Shown here: positions 8,969 through 16,671 of the stretch, piece by piece | Layout: each line of letters opens with the position of its first letter | Position numbering within the stretch: position 1 is the first letter of the stretch | NCBI GenBank assembly: GCA_002839435.1 | Contig: PGYA01000039.1 | Span: 1 to 40,692, forward strand | Length of the DNA: 40,692 nucleotides | Reading direction: 5' to 3' | Origin: Candidatus Riflebacteria bacterium HGW-Riflebacteria-2 | Lineage (GTDB): Bacteria; Muiribacteriota; Ozemobacteria; Ozemobacterales; Ozemobacteraceae | Made by a program: the position numbers and the translations under genes | The notes under the pieces: model-generated | Told to the model about the DNA's origin: nothing | Databases searched by the model: none | The model's input: only the letters and a program-made list of their open reading frames with translations

Positions 8969-9225
8969 CAATCCCCAAAGACCTCGTCATAAGAATGCCA
9001 ATTTGCTTTGCCATCTCTGAGTTTTATCTGAGTATCCTTCATTGCTTTTTGGAATGCGGGATGTGAAAGAATTTGTTCTGTCTTTTCACCTTCAGAGCGG
9101 CGCTTAAGCGATAACAGGTATTGAGTTATCATATCTGCGACAGAAGTGCGGTTTTCGACAGCAAAAAGCCTTACAAAATCAGCCAAATCCTGATCCAGGC
9201 TAATATTTATTCTGGTTTTTGTCAT
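8968..9225 (-). CDS. ribbon-helix-helix-type antitoxin
   Basis: An 85-residue protein starting TKTRINISLDQDLADFVRLFA, the beta-strand plus helix pattern of RHH DNA-binding antitoxins (DUF6364-like), followed by an acidic C-terminal tail that would wrap the toxin. It precedes and overlaps the RelE-like toxin gene. AGGAG lies about 8 bases before the ATG and a promoter sits at 9244-9272. The RHH dimer probably represses that promoter. Confidence 0.82.
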   Translation of the reverse strand: MTKTRINISLDQDLADFVRLFAVENRTSVADMITQYLLSLKRRSEGEKTEQILSHPAFQKAMKDTQIKLRDGKANWHSYDEVFGD

Positions 9226-9243
9226 GATGTTTCTCCTGTTTCT

Positions 9244-9272
9244 ATTATACGCATATCAGGAAATATAATCAA
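9244..9272 (-). promoter_or_regulatory. promoter of the RHH-RelE toxin-antitoxin operon
   Basis: Minus strand TTGATT (9272-9267), 17-base spacer, TATAAT (9249-9244). The leader is short and contains AGGAG. Confidence 0.7.
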
Positions 9273-9282
9273 ATTTTGTTCA

Positions 9283-9364
9283 ACAGCCAGCCCGAAACCG
9301 ACCCGAGGTTTAACAACGGAGGTGCCGCGACACCGGGGCCGCCGGGCTCCCGGCGGGGGTGGGA
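9283..9364 (+). repeat. GC-rich hairpin repeat, copy 1 (partial)
   Basis: About 82 bases matching the 3' two thirds of the repeats at 10064-10191 and 16481-16608. The core contains CCGCCGGG-CT-CCCGGCGG (9339-9356), a perfect inverted repeat followed by a G run. It lies 27 bases past the end of the XRE antitoxin gene and just before the promoter of the next toxin-antitoxin pair. Confidence 0.85.
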
Positions 9365-9390
9365 CTTTTATTCAGCAGCCAAATGAAAAT

Positions 9391-9684
9391 TCAGGCATTC
9401 AGTAATGCCTGGCTGATAAGCTCCGGGTTGGTCTGAGCTATTTTAAGCAGAACCATTGCCGGGCCTTCCGGTCTTCTGCGGCCTTGCTCCCAGTTTCTGA
9501 GAGTGGCAACGCTTATGCCGATCATCAGAGCGAATTCCCGCTGGGTTTTATGCAGCTTCTCTCTTATCTGCTTCACATCAAGCGGAGTTATTTCAAAGAC
9601 TCTGCTCGGCTTCATCTCCCCGCGCCGGATCTTTCCAGCCTGCTTTATGCTGGTTACCAGATTGTTAAAGTCACTATCTTTCAT
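9391..9684 (-). CDS. XRE-family (HigA/NadS-like) antitoxin
   Basis: A 97-residue protein with a C-terminal helix-turn-helix: IREKLHKTQREFALMIGISV then LRNWEQGRRRPEGPA, the classic Cro/C1 recognition pattern seen in HigA/NadS antitoxins. It overlaps the upstream toxin gene by four bases (ATGA). It probably neutralises the toxin and represses the shared promoter at 10005-10033. Toxin-first order is the HigBA arrangement. Confidence 0.87.
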   Translation of the reverse strand: MKDSDFNNLVTSIKQAGKIRRGEMKPSRVFEITPLDVKQIREKLHKTQREFALMIGISVATLRNWEQGRRRPEGPAMVLLKIAQTNPELISQALLNA

Positions 9685-9998
9685 TTCAGTTCCTCCTCTA
9701 CCAGCTTGCTCAACATTTTGAGCTGATCGCGGGTTATGTCTTCCTGACGGTTCTTCACATAAGCATAAAGCATGTAAATGGTTTCCGTGTCTTTATACCA
9801 GTAATAAATAACTCTGCTACCACCACGTTTGCCTCTTCCACTTGCAGCCCAGCGCAGCTTTCGCAAGCCACCGCTGCCCTTAACAATATCTCCGGCAACC
9901 GGGCAACGAATCAACGCCTGCTGCATGTCCTTATATTCATCATCAGACATGAGTTTGGTGATAAAGGCGGTAAACACAGGAGTTTCTATCAGTTCCAT
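9681..9998 (-). CDS. HigB/RelE-like toxin
   Basis: A 105-residue protein from the ATG at 9998: MELIETPVFTAFITKLM, GDIVKGSGGLRKLRWAASGRGKRGGSRVIYYWY and a C-terminal KNRQEDITRDQLKMLSKLVEEE. This is the NadR/HigB-type RelE-superfamily toxin pattern (basic G-K-R-G-G-x-R-V-I-Y-Y core). The open frame extends upstream through a TTG to 10061, but the TATAAT at 10005-10010 overlaps that extension, so the shorter form is preferred. With the -10 box only six bases before the ATG, the message may be leaderless. Confidence 0.85.
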   Translation of the reverse strand: MELIETPVFTAFITKLMSDDEYKDMQQALIRCPVAGDIVKGSGGLRKLRWAASGRGKRGGSRVIYYWYKDTETIYMLYAYVKNRQEDITRDQLKMLSKLVEEELK

Positions 9999-10004
9999 AA
10001 TTAT

Positions 10005-10033
10005 ATTATACGCCATTGGCGCATTGACTGCAA
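10005..10033 (-). promoter_or_regulatory. promoter of the HigBA-like operon
   Basis: Minus strand TATAAT at 10010-10005, with a weak TTGCAG at 10033-10028 spaced by 17 bases. The predicted transcription start falls at or next to the A of the ATG at 9998. Confidence 0.5.
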
Positions 10034-10063
10034 CAACAAAAATTTCCTCAATTTGCCTCAAAG

Positions 10064-10191
10064 GGCGAAGACTGGCGCGGGCTGTGCTCTTAGGTGCGGT
10101 TGCAAGGGAGCAGCCAGACCGAAGCCGCCCCGAGGTTTAACAACGGATGTGCCGCGACACCGGGGCCGCCGGGCTCCCGGCGGGGGGGGGG
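10064..10191 (+). repeat. GC-rich hairpin repeat, copy 2
   Basis: About 128 bases, around 90% identical to 16481-16608 in the same orientation. It starts GGCGAAG, contains GTGCTCTTAGGTGCGGTTG and CCCGAGGTTTAACAACG, and ends in the CCGCCGGG/CCCGGCGG hairpin and a G run. It lies 70 bases beyond the terminator of the RHS-immunity unit. Confidence 0.9.
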
Positions 10192-10260
10192 CTTTATACT
10201 GGAATCGATGACATTAAAGACCATTGTTTTAGATCTTTGTCACTGACAATCTGCAAAGAA

Positions 10261-10290
10261 AAAGACTATCAGAATTTCCTGATAGTCTTT
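10261..10290 (-). terminator. terminator of the RHS-immunity operon
   Basis: AAAGACTATCAG (10261-10272) and CTGATAGTCTTT (10279-10290) form a perfect 12-bp stem with a 6-base loop. On the minus strand it is followed by TTCTTTG; T residues flank both sides, so it may act in both directions. Confidence 0.85.
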
Positions 10291-10310
10291 TTAAAGCAAA
10301 TTGCTTTTTT

Positions 10311-10496
10311 CTATTCTCTAGCTATCCATTTATCCCAGTTTTTGTTAAATTCCTTAATGATCGGATCGTTATCATACGCTTCCTTAAATTCAGGATTCGA
10401 GTGATATAGCGAAGTTATATCAGGGCATGTATTGCTTTCACCAGAAATAAAATCTCGAATTTCATCGATTAGCTTTTTTATCTCTTCTTTTTCCAT
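10311..10496 (-). CDS. small acidic protein, candidate immunity protein for the RHS toxin
   Basis: A 61-residue protein (MEKEEIKKLIDEIRDFISGE... ending NKNWDKWIARE) that I do not recognise. It is strongly acidic in its first half and seems all-helical, without signal peptide or membrane segment. It begins ten bases after the RHS stop codon on the same strand and ends 20 bases before the shared terminator, exactly where immunity genes sit in RHS loci. An upstream in-frame TTG at 10502 is a less likely start. Function is inferred from position only. Confidence 0.6.
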   Translation of the reverse strand: MEKEEIKKLIDEIRDFISGESNTCPDITSLYHSNPEFKEAYDNDPIIKEFNKNWDKWIARE

Positions 10497-10505
10497 AAAC
10501 AAAAA

Positions 10506-13500
10506 CTACTTCAGACTTTCTGGTCTTAAATAGGGCGTATTTGGGGCTGGCAAAGAAAACCCTGCACCAGTAAGCACTTGGCTTACCCAACCAGCACAAT
10601 TGCGCCCATCAATATTTGGAGCATGGTAATTCCATCGATCTGGGCCATTTAATAGAAAATACTTTTTTATTTCAAGCTGGCTTTGAGGACAAGCCTTAAA
10701 CGTTGTTTGAGATTTTGCATGAATGCTGTTTATTAAAATTTTATCGTCCTGAATTTTTCCCGGAACCACTTCTGTCAAAGGTTGGGGTCTGCGAAGGGCT
10801 GACCACCCTTTAACCCCAATTAATGGAGCAGCCAATGACGCATGGCCTAGAGGAGCTATCTGATTGCCTCTCGGAATGACCAAAATAACGACTGGTGTAA
10901 TTTCAGAGGTTTTACAGGTTCTACCCGCATCATCCTGTATGTTTTTTTCCTCATCAGATTCACATTTATCAATTCCTATTCCATCCATTATCATTTGAGC
11001 AAAGTAAATCGAGAAGCCTAAATCAATTAAAACTTTAATGCCAGCAGGAATTGCCGCTGCAAAATTTCCAGTTGGGTCAGTAAACAGCATTGGATTGTTA
11101 TCAGCATATCTGTAGAGGTTCATCCCTCCGTTGAAGCCTATTGGATCTTTTGAGATAAACCTGCCAAGAGTCGGTGAATAAAAACGATGGCGGTTATAAT
11201 ACTGGCCGGTAAATGCAGAATAGCGGCGGCCTGTATACAGATATGGAGTTAGCCTGCTTCCAAAGTGCTTGCCGAAGAACCAGCCGTTGTGAGCGGCCTG
11301 GCCGAAGCCTCTGATGCCTTCGAGGCGGTTGAGATAATTGTCGAAGTCATCGTCGTTGCAGGGTGATTTGCAATCTTTGCCCACATAGCGGAAGTTGCCC
11401 CAGGCATCATAACCGATGTGGGCAATGGCTTTTCCGTCGCGACCGGTGAGGGCGATTGTTGAGCCGAGGCCGTCTTTTAGCATTGCGAAAGACAGCTTGC
11501 CGTATCTGGTGTGTTCGATATCATCGGCAGCTGGACCACCGACAAATTCTCTGAACAGCTTCAGGCTATCTTCGCCGTGTTCGTGCTTGCCATGATGATG
11601 TAATTTCGCTGTGGTCAGCAGATATTCATGAGATTCATCATCACCATCGTAAATAGAGATGAATTCCTGCTCTGCTTCGGCATCCTTTTTCGAGTTGCCT
11701 TTGTGATCGGCGTTGACGCTGTATTTGCCGGTCTTGCGGGTTACTCTTCGCCAATCCTGTGGCAAATAGGTGTATTCTTCATAAGCAACAGCTTCCTTGC
11801 CATGTTTTAGATGACCATAACCAAAGCCTTTTCGGTTTTTGTCGTGTTTGCAGCCACCTACAGCCGTTTCAACTTTAATCAGTCTGTTGTCAGAATTCCA
11901 GGCGTAAGAAGCTTCTGAATCAGAAAGCATGTTGCCATCAGCATCATAGCTATAAGCCTCATCACCTTTGCTGATCATTCTACCTGCGGCATCATATTCG
12001 TATGCTACTGCGGGCTTTCCATTGAGCTGTTCGCTGATTCTGTCACCGGCATCGTTGTATGCATAGGTAACAACATCAGCATTAGGATAAACAACCTGAG
12101 TCAGCCAGTTGCTGCTGTCATAAGTGTAAGCGGTAACTTTGCCGTTTTCATCAGTCATGTTGATGCGGTTTCCGGCAAGGTCATAAGCATATTGTCGGAG
12201 GGCCAGGATTTCTTCTTTATAAGTCGGTTCGTTTTTCTTGCCCTTTTTGTTCTTGCTGCAATCTTTGCCATTATCAAGAACAAGCTTGAAATGCTTCATT
12301 GCAAGCAACTGGCCAGCTGCATCGAAAGTATTGGCGGTTGTTGAATCAACACGCTTTTCTTCGATGTTTCTGCCGAGAGCATCATAGGTGTAGCTGATCT
12401 TTTCAGAAGCTTTGCCAGATTCAAGCTCTGTAAGCCGGTAAAGATTATCATACCTGTATTTGAAGGTTTCATTTTCAGGCGATATTGCCTGAATTCTGTT
12501 GCCCATCAGATCATAGCTGTAAGACCAGCCTTTGTTTTGATCGACAAAGGTTTCTGAGAGCAGGTTTCCAACCGTGTCATAAGACTTTGTAACGGTTCCG
12601 GCGATACCGCTTCTGATCAGTTCACGGCCAAGAGCATCATAGCTGATGGCAGCTTCGGTCGAATCCGGGTAATTGATTTTGACCAAACGGTTCATCAGAT
12701 CGTATTCATAACCGGTTGCCTGTGCGCGGGCATTGGTCTTGAGAGTAAGGTTGCCAACGGCATCATAAGAACTCTTTACTTCGCTGCCAAGCGGATCTAT
12801 TTCGGCAGTTACTCTGCCGAGACTATCATAAACCCATCGCCAGATTCTACCAGCGCCGTCAGTAAGCCTGACTTTGCGGCCTGCGGCATCGTAACCATGC
12901 GATACCATGCGGCCTTCGGCATCAACTTCAGCGGTCAGACGGTCTCTGGTGTCATAGCCATAGAGGCTTCTTCGGCCCAGAGCATCGGTTCTGGCAATAC
13001 GTTTGCCGGAAGCGTCATATTCATAGGCGGTTACTCGACCGAGAGCATTGCTTTCAGCAACAACTCGATCCATGACATCATAAGTCATGGTGGCAACACC
13101 ACCCATCGGGTCAATCGCGCGAACCAGCCTGCCGGAAGCGTCATAGGCATACTGCCAGACATGATTCAAGGCATTGGTAGTTGATATTCTTCTGCCAGCA
13201 TTATCATAAGCATTGACAGTTGAATTACCCAGAGCATCGGTCTCGCTGATTACTTGACCGGCAGCGTCGTAGCTGGTGATGAACTGTGCGCCGTTGGGTT
13301 GAATGGTCTTAACCTGGCGGTTCAGGGCGTCATATTCGCAAACAGTCTGTTGATTCAGAGCATTGGTAGCAACGAGCAGGTTGCCAACAACGTCATAGCT
13401 GCTGGTGTTGGTGGTCGAATCCGGAGCAGTGGTTTTAACAACTCTGTCGAGAACGTCATGCTCGTAAGCTGTGATTCTACCCAGCGGATCTTTGGCGGCA

Positions 13501-15299
13501 ACTTTTCTGCCAGCGGTGTCATACTGATTTTCATAGCGCGAACCGGCCGGATCGATCATGGCAAGCATGCGGCCCATCGGATCATATTCATAGGCAGTTA
13601 CATTGCCAAGCTCGTCTGAACTTGAAATCAGGCGCTTTTCGGTGTCGTACACATAGGTCTGATACGACTGATCAGGATATGTAACCTTGACCATGTTATC
13701 GAGCGCGTCGTATTCGTAAACAGTAACGCGACCAAGAGCGTCGGTTGAACTTGTCTTTCTACCGGCTGCGTCATAAGCATGACTCAAGACGGTTCCATCG
13801 GGTCTGGTTGTAGTCAGCAGTTTGCCGTTAGCATCATATGTATAAGCGGTAATACGGCCAAGATTATCGATGCGGGAAGCAATGTTTCCGGCATCATCAT
13901 AAGAGATCTGTGTAAATCTGCCGTCTGGATAAGTAGATTTAATCAGGCGATCGATCAGGTCGTATTCATACGAAGTCGTTCTGCCAAGCTGATCTGTAGA
14001 TGCGGTCAGGTTTCCGCGAGTATCATAGGTAAAACTCGATATTCCACTCATGGCGTCAATGGTCTGAACCAGATAGTTGCCGGTAGAGTCGTAGATGTAT
14101 CTGGTGATATGCCTCTGAGCATCGGTTTTTGAGGTGCGGTTATTATGACTGTCGTAGGTATAGGTAGTTTCGTGACCGGCCGGGTCGGTTTGTTTGATGA
14201 GGTTTCCGCGTGAACACCACTCATAAGACCAGGTGCGACCAAGTGAATCGGTTTTGCTGGTGAGTTTTTTAAGAGTAGGATGCCAGGTGAAAGTATTAAT
14301 ATTGTCGAGTTTATCAGTATGAGACTGATAAAGGCCGTTTTCGTCATAACTGAAATGATCGGAATGGTTGAGGCTGTCTTTAATTGCTGCGACACGGCCG
14401 TTATCGGAGCTGAATTTCTTGAGCAACCCGGCTGATGGAACGGCGTAAGAGCTTATATGCAGATCATCGGCAAGACCATAAACATGTGTGGTTCCAGAAA
14501 AATCAGTTAAAGAGAGCTTTGGTGATGTAAAATCCCAGCTGAAAGTACTTTGCGCCCCGGTTGGATCTTTTATTGAAGCCACTCTGTGCTCAGAATACGT
14601 GATTTCTGAAGTCAGGTTGCCAGGCTTAGTATAGCCGGTCATGAAACCATTTTCATCGTAAGAATAGGTTGTTATCCGGTTCAGCGCATCGGTGAATGAA
14701 ATCAGGTTGCTGTTTTCGTCATACGTGTAGCCGAGTGATCTGCCGGTTGAATCGGCAATACTGGCAATCAGGCCGGCTGCGTTATAGCTGAAAGTCAGTG
14801 ACTTGCCAGAGGGAGCTGTTACAGACGAGAGTTTTCCGCTGCCATCGTATGAAAACACGATGGCATCATTGGCACCCTGACCACAACAGGCCTTTGTCAT
14901 CTGCAATATGTGGCCCTGGCTGTCGAAAACCCAGTTGCTGCCATGCGGATGTGCCAGAGTGTAATAACCGGTATCGGAGTTGAAGGTAAGATCAAGATCG
15001 GTTGCAGTAACAGGCGTAAACAGGCTTCCGGAACGATTAAACAGAAGTCTGGTGCCGTCGGAGTTTGTGAAAACAACCTGATCATTACTGATTTCAAGAT
15101 TTACCAGATATGGTGATGACCAACCCCGACCGAAAGCGGTAATGCGTGGATCGAGGGAGTTGTAAATACGCGCAAGAGTCAGGTTGTAACGTGATTTCAG
15201 GTTCAAATCGACCTGCGAAAGTACAAAATTGCCGGATGAAACGTTAACCGGATCGCTTACTGATAAAGCAGAAAAATAACCGTTCGGAAGTGAAAGCAT
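10506..15299 (-). CDS. RHS/YD-repeat polymorphic toxin with papain-like C-terminal tip
   Basis: The 1597-residue protein has a DUF6531-type start (DPVNVSSGNFVLSQVDLNL, residues ~16-34), about 40 YD repeats (G-x-x-x-x-Y-x-Y-D) to about 1060, and Lys/His-rich insertions (about 1040-1060, and a KHDKN and HHHGKHEHGE region near 1145-1240). The RHS core follows (YYNRHRFYSPTLGRFISKDPIGF, NLYRYADNNP) and ends at D1408-PTG. The core would form a shell holding the tip. The tip (about 1412-1597) is AT-richer and begins with a hydrophobic segment. It has GHASLAAP (His1486) and later RNCAGWVSQVLTGAG (Cys1568). His before Cys, with N-C-x-x-W/F-V, suggests a circularly permuted NlpC/P60-LRAT papain fold. 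The start has no strong Shine-Dalgarno; the frame is continuous with the upstream gene except for one TGA. Confidence 0.9.
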   Translation of the reverse strand: MLSLPNGYFSALSVSDPVNVSSGNFVLSQVDLNLKSRYNLTLARIYNSLDPRITAFGRGWSSPYLVNLEISNDQVVFTNSDGTRLLFNRSGSLFTPVTATDLDLTFNSDTGYYTLAHPHGSNWVFDSQGHILQMTKACCGQGANDAIVFSYDGSGKLSSVTAPSGKSLTFSYNAAGLIASIADSTGRSLGYTYDENSNLISFTDALNRITTYSYDENGFMTGYTKPGNLTSEITYSEHRVASIKDPTGAQSTFSWDFTSPKLSLTDFSGTTHVYGLADDLHISSYAVPSAGLLKKFSSDNGRVAAIKDSLNHSDHFSYDENGLYQSHTDKLDNINTFTWHPTLKKLTSKTDSLGRTWSYEWCSRGNLIKQTDPAGHETTYTYDSHNNRTSKTDAQRHITRYIYDSTGNYLVQTIDAMSGISSFTYDTRGNLTASTDQLGRTTSYEYDLIDRLIKSTYPDGRFTQISYDDAGNIASRIDNLGRITAYTYDANGKLLTTTRPDGTVLSHAYDAAGRKTSSTDALGRVTVYEYDALDNMVKVTYPDQSYQTYVYDTEKRLISSSDELGNVTAYEYDPMGRMLAMIDPAGSRYENQYDTAGRKVAAKDPLGRITAYEHDVLDRVVKTTAPDSTTNTSSYDVVGNLLVATNALNQQTVCEYDALNRQVKTIQPNGAQFITSYDAAGQVISETDALGNSTVNAYDNAGRRISTTNALNHVWQYAYDASGRLVRAIDPMGGVATMTYDVMDRVVAESNALGRVTAYEYDASGKRIARTDALGRRSLYGYDTRDRLTAEVDAEGRMVSHGYDAAGRKVRLTDGAGRIWRWVYDSLGRVTAEIDPLGSEVKSSYDAVGNLTLKTNARAQATGYEYDLMNRLVKINYPDSTEAAISYDALGRELIRSGIAGTVTKSYDTVGNLLSETFVDQNKGWSYSYDLMGNRIQAISPENETFKYRYDNLYRLTELESGKASEKISYTYDALGRNIEEKRVDSTTANTFDAAGQLLAMKHFKLVLDNGKDCSKNKKGKKNEPTYKEEILALRQYAYDLAGNRINMTDENGKVTAYTYDSSNWLTQVVYPNADVVTYAYNDAGDRISEQLNGKPAVAYEYDAAGRMISKGDEAYSYDADGNMLSDSEASYAWNSDNRLIKVETAVGGCKHDKNRKGFGYGHLKHGKEAVAYEEYTYLPQDWRRVTRKTGKYSVNADHKGNSKKDAEAEQEFISIYDGDDESHEYLLTTAKLHHHGKHEHGEDSLKLFREFVGGPAADDIEHTRYGKLSFAMLKDGLGSTIALTGRDGKAIAHIGYDAWGNFRYVGKDCKSPCNDDDFDNYLNRLEGIRGFGQAAHNGWFFGKHFGSRLTPYLYTGRRYSAFTGQYYNRHRFYSPTLGRFISKDPIGFNGGMNLYRYADNNPMLFTDPTGNFAAAIPAGIKVLIDLGFSIYFAQMIMDGIGIDKCESDEEKNIQDDAGRTCKTSEITPVVILVIPRGNQIAPLGHASLAAPLIGVKGWSALRRPQPLTEVVPGKIQDDKILINSIHAKSQTTFKACPQSQLEIKKYFLLNGPDRWNYHAPNIDGRNCAGWVSQVLTGAGFSLPAPNTPYLRPESLK

Positions 15300-15305
15300 T
15301 TCTTC

Positions 15306-16238
15306 TCAGGAATTGAGTGGGCATACTTCTGCTGCCGCGAATGGCGGCAAAACAGCTGAAGGATCTTTGCTCTCCTTCATCCATTTTCCAAGACCAGTCA
15401 GGCTTACAGCGGAATGCTTAACTTCAAAGGTAGAAGACTTGCTGCTCGAACCGGCGGTGGCGACTATAGTATAAGTGCCTTCCGGAAGACCGGTCTGACC
15501 CCACCATGACAGTTTCGCAACATATTCAGCGCCTTGTTGAACCGCCGAACTGGCGCCAATAGGAATGATCGCTCCGAAAGGAGTCTGAACTTTGAAATCA
15601 ACGTTTCTGGCAGCAGTTGTCGTTGCCCGGAACACCACACCAGAACCTCGACCGCTGTCATCGAGCCAGAGCCTTGGCGGAACACAGCAGACGCTTATTA
15701 AACTCTCCGAAAACACAATTTGTAGATCGTCAATCCCAAAACCATCTCCAGGAAAATTCTGAGTAATCACAAATAGGACTCTTGTAATACCTGGGCCTCT
15801 AAGAGTTATCAGATTTTGATTACCCAAACCAACCCCACTGCCTGGATTCGTTACACTTACAGCATCTTTCAACTCACCATCCAGGCCAATGGCATAAGCA
15901 TATGCTGTTACTACCGCATCGCCAACGCTTATCAGTTTCGCTGTAACTAAGTCAGCAGGCTTTAGGAAGTCCATTGATATCGGAGCAAAAGAATTAGGCA
16001 TTCCGATGAGGAAGTTTGGCAATGAACTTGCCTCATTTAAACCAACCCACGTTTTCGAAGCAGAAAAAATAACGCCTCTGTCCGAGTATTGAGAAGTAAT
16101 AATCGTTCCGGCAGGATAATCGTCAAAGTTGATGTTTACTATTTCGCCAATCAGCGATAATGCAAAAAAGTGCAAAAACATCGTCACAAGGGCTATTTTT
16201 TTGAGGATATTGATCACTTTAGTGTGTCGCACAATCAA
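15306..16238 (-). CDS. secreted protein with carbohydrate-binding-like domain, N-terminal partner of the RHS protein
   Basis: A 310-residue protein with an N-terminal signal peptide (KKIALVTMFLHFFALSLIGE). The following NINFDDYPAGTIITSQYSDRGVIFS is the opening of a beta-sandwich domain often seen in exported PEP-CTERM-like and sugar-binding proteins (family unproven). An Ig-like segment follows, from about 190 (PPRLWLDDSG) to about 285. It stops with TGA at 15306-15308, and the same frame continues after two Glu codons into the RHS ATG. It may therefore be the original secretion module of one ~1900-residue protein. The start is uncertain: TTG 16238, GTG 16232 or GTG 16217; none has a good ribosome site. 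Confidence 0.7.
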   Translation of the reverse strand: MIVRHTKVINILKKIALVTMFLHFFALSLIGEIVNINFDDYPAGTIITSQYSDRGVIFSASKTWVGLNEASSLPNFLIGMPNSFAPISMDFLKPADLVTAKLISVGDAVVTAYAYAIGLDGELKDAVSVTNPGSGVGLGNQNLITLRGPGITRVLFVITQNFPGDGFGIDDLQIVFSESLISVCCVPPRLWLDDSGRGSGVVFRATTTAARNVDFKVQTPFGAIIPIGASSAVQQGAEYVAKLSWWGQTGLPEGTYTIVATAGSSSKSSTFEVKHSAVSLTGLGKWMKESKDPSAVLPPFAAAEVCPLNS

Positions 16239-16302
16239 GACTCTATAGGTTCACAGCGAGACATGTTTGTTGATCCATCGTTTTTTCGATCTATTTTATA
16301 TT

Positions 16303-16331
16303 ATCTAATATACATTTGTCATTTCTGTCAA
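16303..16331 (-). promoter_or_regulatory. possible promoter of the RHS locus
   Basis: A perfect TTGACA (minus strand, 16331-16326) with 17 bases to TTAGAT (16308-16303), in a very AT-rich gap. The -10 match is poor. Confidence 0.3.
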
Positions 16332-16480
16332 TCTTGGTTTCAATTTAGCCGAGAATTGCACCAAATGATAAGAATCATCCTGATCAGAAGAGGAATCGAC
16401 GCCAGTCATCAAACCATTTTAGAAAAGTGAATCTGCAGCCTTCGCAGTCAATGAAGGCCTGCAACAGCTGCACCAGAGAA

Positions 16481-16608
16481 GGCGAAGGCCGGCGCGATAT
16501 GTGCTCTTAGGTGCGGTTGTAAGGGAGCAGCCAGACCGAAGCCGCCCCGAGGTTTAACAACGATTGTGCCGCGACACCAGGGCCGCCGGGCTCCCGGCGG
16601 GGGTGGGA
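16481..16608 (+). repeat. GC-rich hairpin repeat, copy 3
   Basis: About 128 bases matching 10064-10191 in direct orientation, including the CCGCCGGG/CCCGGCGG core. With copy 2 it brackets the whole RHS locus. It also lies 34 bases beyond a minus-strand terminator. Confidence 0.9.
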
Positions 16609-16641
16609 ATTTGTTACTCTATCATCAATATGCCATAAGAA

Positions 16642-16671
16642 AAGACTGTCAGAAAAATTCTCGACAGTCTT
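16642..16671 (-). terminator. minus-strand terminator hairpin without an adjacent gene
   Basis: AAGACTGTC (16642-16650) pairs with GACAGTCTT (16663-16671); minus-strand TTTTCTTA follows. The arm sequence resembles that of the RHS terminator (GACTATC versus GACTGTC), and both are followed by a GC-rich repeat copy. Confidence 0.7.

Noticed and set aside
12897..14132. several plus-strand open frames of 95-121 codons opposite the RHS gene
   Set aside because: They are the periodic antisense of YD repeats; repetitive, with no start signals.
10506..15299. periodic repeats suggestive of a CRISPR array or satellite
   Set aside because: The periodicity is coding (G-x-x-x-x-Y-x-Y-D repeats), without identical repeats or spacers.
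15306..15308. selenocysteine at the TGA between the secreted module and RHS protein
   Set aside because: No clear SECIS-like hairpin directly after the TGA and no selenoprotein context; reinitiation or a nonsense change is simpler.
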